The position numbers and the translations under genes were made by a program. A model generated the notes under the pieces. The model searched no databases, was not told the DNA's origin, and was given only the letters and a program-made list of their open reading frames with translations. Positions 34,724 through 42,696 of a stretch of 64,000 nt of DNA are shown one piece after another. This DNA comes from Pseudonocardia sp. HH130629-09 (lineage in GTDB: Bacteria > Actinomycetota > Actinomycetes > Mycobacteriales > Pseudonocardiaceae). The DNA lies in contig NZ_CP011868.1 of NCBI RefSeq assembly GCF_001294645.1, forward strand, positions 5,580,001 through 5,644,000, written 5' to 3'. Each line of letters begins with the position of its first letter. The first letter of the stretch is position 1.

Positions 34724-35584
34724 ATGACGCGCGCCCGGACGACGACGATCCTGCTCGCAGCACTGCTCGCGGCCACGATCGCCGGGTGTGCGCCGCAGCC
34801 CGACCCCGCCGCGACCGGTGCTGGCGCCGCGGCGGACTGCGCGCCCGGTGCCCTGCCGACGCTGGCGCAGGGCACCCTGACGATCGGCACCGACCAGCCG
34901 GTCTACCCACCGTGGTACCTCGACGACGACCCGACGTCCGGCCGCGGTTTCGAGTCCGCCGTGGCCTACGCCGTCGCCGACGATCTCGGGTACCCGCGCG
35001 ACCGGGTCACCTGGGTGCGCGTCCCGTTCAACGCCGCCATCCAGCCGGGCCCCAAGACCTACGACCTGAACCTCACCGAGTTCTCCATCACCGAGGAGCG
35101 CAGGCGGGCGGTCGACTTCTCCAGCCCGTACTACGACGTGCGGCAGGCCGTCGTCGCACTGAAGACCTCGCCGCTGGCCCGATCCACGACCGTCGCCCAG
35201 CTGAAGGGCGCCCGGCTCGGCGCCCAGATCGGTACGACGAGCCTGGAGCAGCTGAACGCCTCCGTCGCCCCGACCACCCCGGCCGCGGTCTACAACACCA
35301 ACGACGACGGCAAGCTCGCGCTGTCCAACGGCCAGACCGACGGGCTCGTCGTCGACCTGCCCACCGCGTTCCAGATCGTCGGCAGTGACCTGCCCGAGGC
35401 GACGATCGTCGGGCAGCTCCCCGCCGGGGGGACCCTCGAGCAGTTCGGTGCGGTGCTGGACAAGGACAGCCCGCTGACCGGGTGCGTCTCCGCCGCCGTC
35501 GACCGGCTCCGCGAGCGGGGCACCCTCGCGGCGCTGGAGCAGCAGTGGATCCAGGCCGACGGGGCGGCTCCCGAGCTGCGATGA
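34724..35584 (+). CDS. ABC transporter substrate-binding lipoprotein (polar amino acid type)
   Basis: A 286-residue extracytoplasmic solute-binding protein of family 3. The signal peptide ends in a lipobox, ATIAGC, so the mature protein should be a lipid-anchored cell-surface protein starting at Cys21. Then come TLTIGTDQPVYPPWYLDD, FNAAIQPGPKTYDLNLTEFSIT cut by family pattern, RRAVDFSSPYYD and LKGARLGAQIGTTS. It captures a polar amino acid or similar small solute for the permease and ATPase encoded next; the ligand is unknown. It overlaps the permease gene by ATGA. Confidence 0.9.
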   Translation: MTRARTTTILLAALLAATIAGCAPQPDPAATGAGAAADCAPGALPTLAQGTLTIGTDQPVYPPWYLDDDPTSGRGFESAVAYAVADDLGYPRDRVTWVRVPFNAAIQPGPKTYDLNLTEFSITEERRRAVDFSSPYYDVRQAVVALKTSPLARSTTVAQLKGARLGAQIGTTSLEQLNASVAPTTPAAVYNTNDDGKLALSNGQTDGLVVDLPTAFQIVGSDLPEATIVGQLPAGGTLEQFGAVLDKDSPLTGCVSAAVDRLRERGTLAALEQQWIQADGAAPELR

Positions 35585-36444
35585 GCGCATCCGCCGCGGC
35601 CGCCGGGCCGCCGCCCCCGAGCCCGCTGGCCCGGGAACGCGCCGCGTACCGCCGTTCCCGGTCCCGCCGGTCCACGCTGATCGCGCTGGCGTCGACTCTG
35701 GTCTTCGCGGGACTGCTCGTCGCCGCGGTGGCCGGATCGCCCGGCTGGCCACGGGTCCGGGAGACCTTCCTGGACCCGCAGATCGCCTGGGAGTCGCTGC
35801 CCGCCGTGCTGTCCGGTCTGTGGCTGAACCTGCGGGTCCTGGTCGTCGCCGAGATCGGGGTGCTCGTCCTCGGCCTGCTGATCGCGGTGCTGCGGACCCT
35901 GCGCGGTCCGGTCTTCCTCCCGGTGCGGCTGCTCGCGACCGGCTGCGTCGACCTGTTCCGCGGTGTCCCGCTGCTCGTGGCCCTCTACCTCATCGGGTTC
36001 GGGCTCCCGGCCCTGCGTCTGCAGGGGGTCCCCACCGAGGCCGCCGTGCTCGGCACCCTCACGCTCGTGCTGGTCTACTCCGCCTACGTGGCGGAGGTGT
36101 TCCGCGCCGGCATCGAGTCGGTGCACCCCTCCCAGCGTGCCGCCGCCCGCTCGCTCGGGCTGACCCACCGGCAGTCGCTGCGTCTGGTGGTGCTCCCGCA
36201 GGCGGTGCGCAACGTGCTGCCGCCGCTGCTCAACGACTTCGTCGCGCTGCAGAAGGACGTGGGTCTGATCTCCGTGCTCGGTGCGGTGGACGCGATCCGG
36301 GCCGCCCAGATCGAGTCCGCCCGCACGTTCAACTTCACCCCCTACGTGGTCGCCGCGCTGCTGTTCGTGGCCCTCGCCGCCCCGACCGGGCGGATCGCCG
36401 ACGCGTTCGCCCGCCGCGCCACCCGCGCCCGGAGCGGCTCGTGA
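35581..36444 (+). CDS. Amino acid ABC transporter permease
   Basis: A 287-residue membrane permease of the HisM/GlnP type. After a polar N-terminus of about 30 residues there are five or so hydrophobic helices. The ATPase-contact EAA loop is clear: YVAEVFRAGIESVHPSQRAAARSLG, which is longer than quoted motifs in most families but typical for polar amino acid importers. One gene only, so a homodimer is expected. It is coupled by four-base overlaps to the lipoprotein gene upstream and the ATPase gene downstream. Confidence 0.9.
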   Translation: MSASAAAAGPPPPSPLARERAAYRRSRSRRSTLIALASTLVFAGLLVAAVAGSPGWPRVRETFLDPQIAWESLPAVLSGLWLNLRVLVVAEIGVLVLGLLIAVLRTLRGPVFLPVRLLATGCVDLFRGVPLLVALYLIGFGLPALRLQGVPTEAAVLGTLTLVLVYSAYVAEVFRAGIESVHPSQRAAARSLGLTHRQSLRLVVLPQAVRNVLPPLLNDFVALQKDVGLISVLGAVDAIRAAQIESARTFNFTPYVVAALLFVALAAPTGRIADAFARRATRARSGS

Positions 36445-37190
36445 CCCCGGTGCTCGAGGTGTCCGGTCTGGTGAAGACCTACGGCGACCGCGTCGTGCTC
36501 CGCGGCATCGACCTGACCGTCGCCGAACACGAGGTCGTCACGCTGATCGGGGCCTCCGGCTCGGGCAAGTCCACCCTGCTGCGCTGCGTCGACCTGCTGG
36601 AGGACATCGACGACGGCCGCATCCTGCTCGACGGCACCGACGTGTCCGACCCCCGCGCCGACGACGCCGCGGCCCGCAGGCGGATGGGGGTGGTCTTCCA
36701 GTCCTACAACCTGTTCCCGCACATGACGGCGCTGCAGAACGTCGCGCTGGCCCCGCACGTCGTGCACGGCGTCGGGTCGGACGAGGCCGACGGGCGTGCC
36801 CGGGAGCTCCTGCAGCGGGTCGGGCTCGGCGCCTTCGCGGACGCGTACCCGGACCGTCTCTCCGGCGGTCAGCAGCAGCGGGTCGCGATCGCGCGGGCGC
36901 TGGCCGTGCAGCCGCGGCTGCTGCTGCTCGACGAGATCACCTCCGCGCTCGACCCGGAGCTGGTCGGTGAGGTCCTGGAGATCGTGCGCGAGCTCGCCCG
37001 GGACGGGGTGACGATCCTGATGGCCACCCACGAGATGGGGTTCGCCCGTCAGGTCGCCGACCGGGTCTGCTTCCTCGACGAGGGCGTCGTCCTGGAGTCG
37101 GGCCCGCCGGAGCAGGTGCTCGGGGAACCGGTCGAGGAGCGCACCCGCCGGTTCCTCGCCCGCATCATCGCCGCGGGGCGGCTCGGCTGA
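36441..37190 (+). CDS. Amino acid ABC transporter ATP-binding protein
   Basis: A 249-residue ABC ATPase of the GlnQ/HisP type. Walker A GASGSGKST, Q-loop VVFQSYNLFPHM, signature LSGGQQQR, Walker B LLLLDEITSALDPE (Ile where Pro is usual after the catalytic Glu), and switch His in MATHEMGF. It drives import through the permease encoded just upstream. The GTG start overlaps the permease stop (GTGA). This closes a three-gene importer operon, 58 bp before the superoxide dismutase gene. Confidence 0.93.
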   Translation: MTPVLEVSGLVKTYGDRVVLRGIDLTVAEHEVVTLIGASGSGKSTLLRCVDLLEDIDDGRILLDGTDVSDPRADDAAARRRMGVVFQSYNLFPHMTALQNVALAPHVVHGVGSDEADGRARELLQRVGLGAFADAYPDRLSGGQQQRVAIARALAVQPRLLLLDEITSALDPELVGEVLEIVRELARDGVTILMATHEMGFARQVADRVCFLDEGVVLESGPPEQVLGEPVEERTRRFLARIIAAGRLG

Positions 37191-37211
37191 CGGTTGCGGC
37201 CGTCGTCACAC

Positions 37212-37240
37212 TTGACCTGAAGTGGGGTTCAGCTACCACT
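37212..37240 (+). promoter_or_regulatory. Candidate promoter of the superoxide dismutase gene
   Basis: TTGACC (37212-37217) and TACCAC (37234-37239) are 16 bases apart, close to the actinobacterial vegetative -35 and -10 elements. The spacer carries CTGAA-GTGGGG-TTCAG, a 5-bp inverted repeat that a regulator could use. The ATG follows nine bases after the -10, so the transcript would have a very short or no leader. Confidence 0.4.
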
Positions 37241-37248
37241 CTCCTGGC

Positions 37249-37848
37249 ATGGCCGACTACACGCTTCCGGACCTGCCCTACGACTACTCCGCGCTCGCCC
37301 CGCACATCGCGCCCGAGATCATGGAGCTGCACCACTCCAAGCACCACAACACCTACGTCCAGGGCCTCAACACCACCCTCGACAAGCTCGCCGAGGCCCG
37401 GGACCGCGACGACTTCGGCGCCATCGTCGGACTCGAGAAGACCCTCGCGTTCAACCTCGGCGGCCACGTCAACCACTCCGCCTTCTGGAACAACCTCTCC
37501 CCCGACGGCGGCGACAAGCCCACCGGCGACCTCGCCGCCGCCATCGACGAGGACTTCGGCTCCTTCGACGGATTCCAGGCCCACTTCACCGCCGCCGCCA
37601 CCACCATCCAGGGCTCCGGCTGGGCCATCCTCGGCTACGACCAGCTCGGCGGCCGCCTGCTGATCCACCAGCTCTACGACCAGCAGTCCCAGCTCCCCGC
37701 CGGACAGACCCCGATCGTCCTGCTCGACATGTGGGAGCACGCCTTCTACCTGCAGTACAAGAACGTGAAGCCCGACTACGTCACGGCCTGGTGGAACGTC
37801 GTGAACTGGGCCGACGCCGCCCAGCGCTTCGCCCTGGCGCGGGCGTGA
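37249..37848 (+). CDS. sodA: Superoxide dismutase (Fe/Mn family)
   Basis: A 199-residue Fe/Mn superoxide dismutase that converts superoxide to peroxide and oxygen. It starts [19 protein letters not shown]; metal ligands are His in MELHHSKHH, His in [10 protein letters not shown], and Asp and His in [15 protein letters not shown]. The metal (Fe or Mn) cannot be decided by eye. The ATG at 37249 matches family starts; a longer frame to 37222 would cross the promoter elements. It is coupled to the flavin reductase gene by a GTGA overlap. Confidence 0.95.
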   Translation: MADYTLPDLPYDYSALAPHIAPEIMELHHSKHHNTYVQGLNTTLDKLAEARDRDDFGAIVGLEKTLAFNLGGHVNHSAFWNNLSPDGGDKPTGDLAAAIDEDFGSFDGFQAHFTAAATTIQGSGWAILGYDQLGGRLLIHQLYDQQSQLPAGQTPIVLLDMWEHAFYLQYKNVKPDYVTAWWNVVNWADAAQRFALARA

Positions 37849-38387
37849 CCGTCGCGGATCCGGCGGGGGGCCTGCGGACGGCGTTCCGCGGGCACCCCGC
37901 CGGGGTCGCGGTGCTCACCGCGACCGGGCTCGACGGGCCGGTCGGGATGACGGCGTCGTCGGTCGCCTCGGTCGGTGTGGACCCGCCGGCGCTGTCGTTC
38001 TCGACCGCCCGCGACTCACGGTTGGCCCGTGCGCTCGCCGGGGGCGGGACGGTCGTCGTGCACCTGCTCGACGACGCCGACACCGGGCTCGCCGCGGCGT
38101 TCGCCGTCCCGGGCGCGCAGCGGTTCGGCTCCGGTGTCCGGTGGGTGACCCTGCCGACAGGGGAGCCGTGGCTGGTCGAGGTGGGCACCGCACTGCGCTG
38201 CCGGGTCCTGTCGGTCACCGAGGTCGGCGCGTCCTTGCTGGTCGCGGCCGAGGTCGTCGAGCTGCTCGGGCTGCGCCGCCGCGGCCGTCCGCTGGTGTGG
38301 GTCGGACGGGCCTACCGCGCCGTCCCCGTCGGGGACACCGACGCCGTCACAGCGGCTGCGGATGCACGTCCAGCGCCTGGTCGATGA
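37845..38387 (+). CDS. Flavin reductase-like (HpaC/DIM6-NTAB family) protein
   Basis: A 180-residue FMN-binding split-barrel protein. The conserved order is [37 protein letters not shown], a VVHLL strand with downstream Phe-rich turn, and [20 protein letters not shown]. It should reduce flavin with NAD(P)H for a partner monooxygenase or in stress metabolism; no monooxygenase gene is adjacent. The GTG start overlaps the sodA stop, suggesting cotranscription with superoxide dismutase. Its last 41 bases overlap a small convergent ORF. Confidence 0.85.
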   Translation: MTVADPAGGLRTAFRGHPAGVAVLTATGLDGPVGMTASSVASVGVDPPALSFSTARDSRLARALAGGGTVVVHLLDDADTGLAAAFAVPGAQRFGSGVRWVTLPTGEPWLVEVGTALRCRVLSVTEVGASLLVAAEVVELLGLRRRGRPLVWVGRAYRAVPVGDTDAVTAAADARPAPGR

Positions 38388-38523
38388 CCGTGCGCAGGCG
38401 GTTGAGCAGCTCGTCGGCCTCGCTCCAGGTGACCGCGCCGGTCGCGACGCCGTGACGCAGCTCCTCGGCGATGGTGCGGGCGAATCCGGTGGACCAGGTG
38501 TGACGGGGGTCGTTGCTCCGCAT
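38347..38523 (-). CDS. Small hypothetical protein
   Basis: A 58-residue hydrophilic protein (from the ATG at 38523) that I do not recognise. The central part, IAEELRHGVATGAVTWSEADELLNRL shortened, looks like two amphipathic helices. A GTG at 38559 would add 12 residues. The 3' end overlaps the flavin reductase gene on the other strand by 41 bp. Composition is compatible with coding, but without homologues it remains tentative. The following stretch 38560-38824 holds no gene I can support. Confidence 0.4.
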   Translation of the reverse strand: MRSNDPRHTWSTGFARTIAEELRHGVATGAVTWSEADELLNRLRTVIDQALDVHPQPL

Positions 38524-38824
38524 GGACGAATTTTGCCCTATGCGACCTGCGGTGTTCACCCCGGGTGCTCGAACCGTTCACAGCGCGTGTGCGATCGGGT
38601 GGGCGAAACCGGTGACCTCTGACGATTCTCGACGCAACGATGTGGGCGGTCCGCGCACCGGCCGATGACCCAGCGGCGACGACGGTGATCCGATCGGTCG
38701 GATCCGGCGCACCCGCGGGTGGTCCCGCCGCGTCGTCCCCGGAGGGTCGGATCGACGAGCGGCCCGGTGTGCGTCACGATGATCGCCCGGCCCCCGGGCG
38801 AATCGATCCAGACGGAGCGTGCGC

Positions 38825-40201
38825 GTGACCACCTCGGAGTACAGCAGCATCACCCCCGGGGACCTGGCCATCGACACGCTCGGTCCGGCCCGCATCACCT
38901 CACCGCTGGCACCACTGCTCGACGCTCGCCGCACCACCGAGCACTACGTCGACGCCGGTGACCGGGTCCTGCTCGACGACACCGCCGCCGGGATCCGCGC
39001 CCGGGGCGTCGAACCGGAGGAGCTGCCGGGGCTGGAGCCGTGCGGGCCCCGCCGGCAGATCTACTTCGACCCGTCGAAGACCCGGGCCGGGATCGTCACC
39101 TGCGGTGGCCTGTGCCCGGGCCTGAACGACGTCATCTCCGGCCTGGTCCGCACCCTGACCTACCACTACGGCGTGCGCCGGGTGGTCGGGTTCCGCAACG
39201 GCTACCGCGGCTTCGTCTCCTCCTACGGCCACGACGTCGTCGAGCTCTCCCCGGAGTCGGTGCGCGACATCCCGGTCGACGGCGGCACCTTCCTCGGCAC
39301 CTCGCGCGGTCCGCAGGACCCCGAGGAGATCGTCGACTGCCTCGAGCAGATGCACCTGAACGTGCTGTTCGTGATCGGCGGTGACGGCACCATGCGCGGT
39401 GCGATGGAGATCGCGCGCGTGGTGGGGGAGCGGGGGTTGCGGATCGCCGTCGTCGGGATCCCGAAGACGATCGACAACGACATCCCGTTCATCGACCAGT
39501 CCTTCGGCTTCCAGACGGCGTTCTCCCAGGCCAGCGAGGCCATCCGGTCGGTCACCGTGGAGGCCAAGTCCACCCCCGGCGGGGTCGGGCTGGTCAAGCT
39601 CATGGGCCGCCACTCCGGCTTCATCGCCTGCTACGCATCGCTCGTGCGCTCCGACGCCGACGCCGTCCTGATCCCCGAGGTGCCCTTCGAGCTCGACGGC
39701 GAGACCGGCCTGCTCCACCACCTGCGACGACGGGTGTCCCAGCGCGGGCACGCGGTCGTCGTCGTCGCGGAGGGGGCGGGGCAGGAGATGCTGCCGCCGG
39801 TGGGGCGCACCGACGCCTCCGGCAACGCCAAGCTCTCCGACGTCGGCCCATGGCTCAAGGAGCGCATCGCCGACTCCTTCGCCGAGGCCGGGATGGAGAC
39901 CACCGTCCGCTACGTCGACCCCAGCTACATCATCCGCAGCGTCCCCGCGAACCCCTACGACAGCGTCTACACCGTCCGGCTGTCCCAGGCCGCGGTACAC
40001 GCCGCCATGTCCGGGCGCACCGCGATGGTCGTCGGACGGGTGCGACGCCGGTTCGTGCACATCCCCATGAGCCTGGCCGTCAGCCGTCGCAACCAGGTCG
40101 ACCCGCACGGCGACCTGTGGATGGCCGTGCTGGAGTCGACCGGGCAGCCGTGGCGCTTCGGCGAGGACTCCGGCGCACCGACCCGGGCCCCGCACACCTG
40201 A
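38825..40201 (+). CDS. pfkA: 6-phosphofructokinase (long group, ATP-type)
   Basis: A 458-residue phosphofructokinase of the long type also found in plants and spirochaetes. Conserved parts are GIVTCGGLCPGLNDVI, GFRNGYRGF, the phosphate-binding FVIGGDGTMRGA, the catalytic GIPKTIDNDI, VEAKSTPGGVGLVKLMGRHSGFIA split by family pattern, and NPYDSVYTVRL. GGDGT rather than GGDDT suggests ATP instead of pyrophosphate as phosphate donor. It makes fructose 1,6-bisphosphate. GTG at 38825 is chosen because GGAG (38814-38817) is seven bases upstream; the GTG at 38819 is too close to it. Confidence 0.9.
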   Translation: MTTSEYSSITPGDLAIDTLGPARITSPLAPLLDARRTTEHYVDAGDRVLLDDTAAGIRARGVEPEELPGLEPCGPRRQIYFDPSKTRAGIVTCGGLCPGLNDVISGLVRTLTYHYGVRRVVGFRNGYRGFVSSYGHDVVELSPESVRDIPVDGGTFLGTSRGPQDPEEIVDCLEQMHLNVLFVIGGDGTMRGAMEIARVVGERGLRIAVVGIPKTIDNDIPFIDQSFGFQTAFSQASEAIRSVTVEAKSTPGGVGLVKLMGRHSGFIACYASLVRSDADAVLIPEVPFELDGETGLLHHLRRRVSQRGHAVVVVAEGAGQEMLPPVGRTDASGNAKLSDVGPWLKERIADSFAEAGMETTVRYVDPSYIIRSVPANPYDSVYTVRLSQAAVHAAMSGRTAMVVGRVRRRFVHIPMSLAVSRRNQVDPHGDLWMAVLESTGQPWRFGEDSGAPTRAPHT

Positions 40202-40213
40202 TCAGTTCAGGTG
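40195..40213. terminator. Hairpin spanning both stop codons of convergent genes
   Basis: CACCTGA (40195-40201) and TCAGGTG (40207-40213) form a 7-bp stem with a 5-base loop. The left arm contains the TGA of the phosphofructokinase gene and the loop start contains the stop of the convergent SirB1-like gene, which begins at the very next base. It may help end transcription in both directions where there is no spacer. Confidence 0.4.
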
Positions 40214-41029
40214 GGCCCGGTGCCGCATCGCCTCGGTGCGCACCTCGTCCAGCACCTCGGCGCCCGAGCGCGACCCGCGCCCCGGACCGTCCACCCAGGA
40301 CTCCATCAGCCGGGCCGCCTCGTCCCACCTGGCCTGCGCGGCGAGCACCTCGCCGAGCTCGCGGATGAGCTCCGGGCCCTGGTGCCGCAGGCCCAGCCGC
40401 ATCCGGAGCACCCACTCCAGACCGTCGTGGTCACGGGCGCGGCCGTAGGTCGCCCGCAGGTTCTCCAGCATCCGGGCGAGGATCTGGCGGGTCGAGCTGC
40501 GCGGCAGCATGCCGGCGTCGAAGGGCACCTCCGGGCCGGCGCCCGTCGTCGCGCGGAAGAGCTCCTCGCAGCCCGCCGGATCGAGGCGCCTACCGCCGTC
40601 GAAGGCGTCGACGAGGCGCTGGGTGCCGGGGACCCGCACGAGGAAGTGCCCGGGCATGCCGACACCCTCCAGCGGCACCCCGGCCCGGCGGCCGACCTCG
40701 ATCGCGACGACCGACAGCGTGATCGGGATGCCGGTGCGGCGTTCGAGGACGTCGGGTAGGAAGGAGTTGCGCGGGTCGGCGTAGTCGGTGGAGTTGCCGC
40801 GGAACCCGGCCTCGGTGAACAGCCGGTGCAGCAGCGACTCGAACCCGGTCACGCCGTCGGCGAGCTCGTCGAGCGTCGCGCGGGCCCGCGCGGTGGACAG
40901 CGCCGCGACCTCCGGGTCCGGGGCGCCCCCGGCGGCGATCGCCAGCGCGGCCTCGTCGAGCGGCGGTTCCGGCCCGGTCACCATCCGCAGGAAGCGGGTC
41001 ACCGGGTCGGCGCGGTCGTGCCGGGTCAC
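40202..41029 (-). CDS. SirB1/transglutaminase-like protein with TPR tail
   Basis: A 275-residue protein of the SirB1 N-terminal (transglutaminase-like) family. Key features are NSFLPDVLERRTGIPITLSVVAIEVGRRAGVPLEG in shortened form, GMPGHFLVR, and VDAFDGGRRLDP; the C-terminal ~70 residues look like one or two TPR-type helices (LRMRLGLRHQGPELIRELGE). The Cys of true transglutaminases is not evident at the usual place, where ITLS is found, so catalytic activity is doubtful. The function in actinobacteria is unknown. It is convergent with pfkA. Confidence 0.78.
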   Translation of the reverse strand: MTRHDRADPVTRFLRMVTGPEPPLDEAALAIAAGGAPDPEVAALSTARARATLDELADGVTGFESLLHRLFTEAGFRGNSTDYADPRNSFLPDVLERRTGIPITLSVVAIEVGRRAGVPLEGVGMPGHFLVRVPGTQRLVDAFDGGRRLDPAGCEELFRATTGAGPEVPFDAGMLPRSSTRQILARMLENLRATYGRARDHDGLEWVLRMRLGLRHQGPELIRELGEVLAAQARWDEAARLMESWVDGPGRGSRSGAEVLDEVRTEAMRHRAHLN

Positions 41030-41048
41030 CCCGGGACCGTACCGGGAT

Positions 41049-42011
41049 TCACGGGGGCGACATCGTGACGCGCACGACCGTGCCCGTCACCTGACCGGGA
41101 TCGTCCTCCGCGGTCCACACCTGCAGCACGTCCGACAGCTCCGAGGCCAGCCACATCCCGCGGCCACGCTCCCCGGAGACCGGCGGCGCGGCCAGCCCGG
41201 GGAACGCGAGCCGACACGTCGCGGCGTCGCTCATCTCCGAGACCAGCCCCGCCTCGGTGCGCCACATCCGCAGGACCGGGTGGCCCGACCCGTGCTCGAC
41301 GCCGTTGCTGATCAGCTCGTTGACCGCCAGCACGAGGTCGGAGACCCGGGTGGGCCCCAGCCCCGACAGCTCGGCCTGCCGCTCGACGATGCGCCGCATC
41401 GACCCGAGGTCGTCCAGGGTCACCGGGAGCGTCATGATCGGCGGCCCCAGCTCGTCCGGCGGGCGCTGCGGGTTCTCCGCCAGCAGCTCGTGGTCGTCGC
41501 GCCGGCAGTCGCTCGGGACCGGGACGCCGTCGACGAGGAACTCGTCGTGCAGGGCCCCGGCGCGCGCCCGGTCGGCCTCGGCGTCGGGGAAGCAGCACAG
41601 CAGCTCGACGGGCAGCGCGCGCAGGGCGTGGGAGAGGGCGAGATCGAGGCGGGTCCAGTAGGCGGGGTCCGCATGGGGCAGCTCGACCGGCTGGCCGACC
41701 GTGCAGACCCCGGACGCGCCGTCGGCCAGTGCCTCGCGCACCGCGCGGCTCCAGCGCCCCGCGACCGTGAACGGCGGGGCCGAGTGCATCCGGTCCGGCG
41801 ACCGGAACTCCACCCCGGCGTCGTGACCGAGGGAGCGGCGCAGCACCGCCGCGCACCGCGGGTCGACGATCACCAGCGCCCGGCGCCCGATCTCCAGCGC
41901 CTCGGCCACCGGCCCGGCGATCGCGACGGCCTGGTGCTCGGGGTCCCGGTAGGGCACGGCCCGATGGACGAGACCGTCCGGGCCGGGAGGCGGGGCGGTG
42001 GTGCTGGTCAT
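41049..42011 (-). CDS. MEDS-domain sensor fused to anti-sigma-type ATPase
   Basis: A 320-residue two-domain regulator. The N-terminal ~170 residues match the MEDS (DcmR-type sensory) pattern: HRAVPYRDPEHQAVAIAGPV, ALVIVDPRC and PVELLCCFPDAEAD. The C-terminal ~130 residues are an HATPase of the RsbW/SpoIIAB kind, with VLAVNELISNGVEHG (N box) and GERGRGMWLASELSD (G box). Such proteins bind or phosphorylate sigma factors or their antagonists in stress signalling; no sigma factor is adjacent. The ATG at 42011 is chosen; longer frames to 42779 lack coding character. Confidence 0.82.
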   Translation of the reverse strand: MTSTTAPPPGPDGLVHRAVPYRDPEHQAVAIAGPVAEALEIGRRALVIVDPRCAAVLRRSLGHDAGVEFRSPDRMHSAPPFTVAGRWSRAVREALADGASGVCTVGQPVELPHADPAYWTRLDLALSHALRALPVELLCCFPDAEADRARAGALHDEFLVDGVPVPSDCRRDDHELLAENPQRPPDELGPPIMTLPVTLDDLGSMRRIVERQAELSGLGPTRVSDLVLAVNELISNGVEHGSGHPVLRMWRTEAGLVSEMSDAATCRLAFPGLAAPPVSGERGRGMWLASELSDVLQVWTAEDDPGQVTGTVVRVTMSPP

Positions 42012-42230
42012 CGGCGGCGGGCGGTCGGGGTCATGGGGGTCGGCCTTCCACGTCGAAGCGGTGCCCGTCTGCTCCAGGCGGCTCCTGACGAGGTGACCAT
42101 AACCAAGCTGCACCGGTCGTGTGGTGCGGGGCATGTGTGTTCGACGACGTGGCGCACCCCGGACGGCCCCCGGTGCGGTAGGGAGAGCGGAAGACAGATC
42201 ACCGACCACGCACCACGAACGGAGTGACAG

Positions 42231-42683
42231 ATGCGCGTCTTCGACGGAGTGGACGAGCTGCGGGCGGCCAAGGGGACCGAGATCGGGACCTCGCCCTGGC
42301 TGACCGTCACGCAGGAGCGGATCGACGGCTTCGCCGACGCCACGGACGACCACCAGTGGATCCACGTCGACGCCGAGCGGGCCGCGTCCGGCCCCTTCGG
42401 GACCACGATCGCCCACGGCTTCCTGTCCCTGTCGCTGCTGCCCAAGCTGGTCCAGTCCGTCTACAAGGTGGACGGGGTCAAGATGGGCGTGAACTACGGC
42501 CTGAACAAGGTCCGGTTCACCAGCCCGCTGCCGGTGGGCAGCCGGATCCGCGCCAGGGTCGAGCTGACCGACGTCAGCGACGTCCCCGGCGGTGTCCAGC
42601 TCACCATCGGCGTGATCGTCGAGGTCGAGGGATCCGAGAAGCCCGCCCTGGTCGCCGAGTGGCTGACCCGGCAGTTCGTCTAG
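42231..42683 (+). CDS. MaoC-family hot-dog dehydratase
   Basis: A 150-residue single hot-dog domain protein. RIDGFADATDDHQWIHVD carries the Asp and His of the hydratase motif; GPFGTTIAHGFLSLSLLPKL and FTSPLPVGSRIRARVEL complete the fold. It should hydrate trans-2-enoyl-CoA to 3-hydroxyacyl-CoA. GGAG lies eight bases before the ATG. It is 13 bp upstream of a thiolase gene, so the pair likely acts in a beta-oxidation or related short acyl pathway. Confidence 0.88.
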   Translation: MRVFDGVDELRAAKGTEIGTSPWLTVTQERIDGFADATDDHQWIHVDAERAASGPFGTTIAHGFLSLSLLPKLVQSVYKVDGVKMGVNYGLNKVRFTSPLPVGSRIRARVELTDVSDVPGGVQLTIGVIVEVEGSEKPALVAEWLTRQFV

Positions 42684-42696
42684 GAGGAGAGACCCC

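Noticed and set aside
38560-38824. Short open frames upstream of pfkA
   Set aside because: They are short, Pro/Gly/Arg-rich, without ribosome binding sites or recognisable features.
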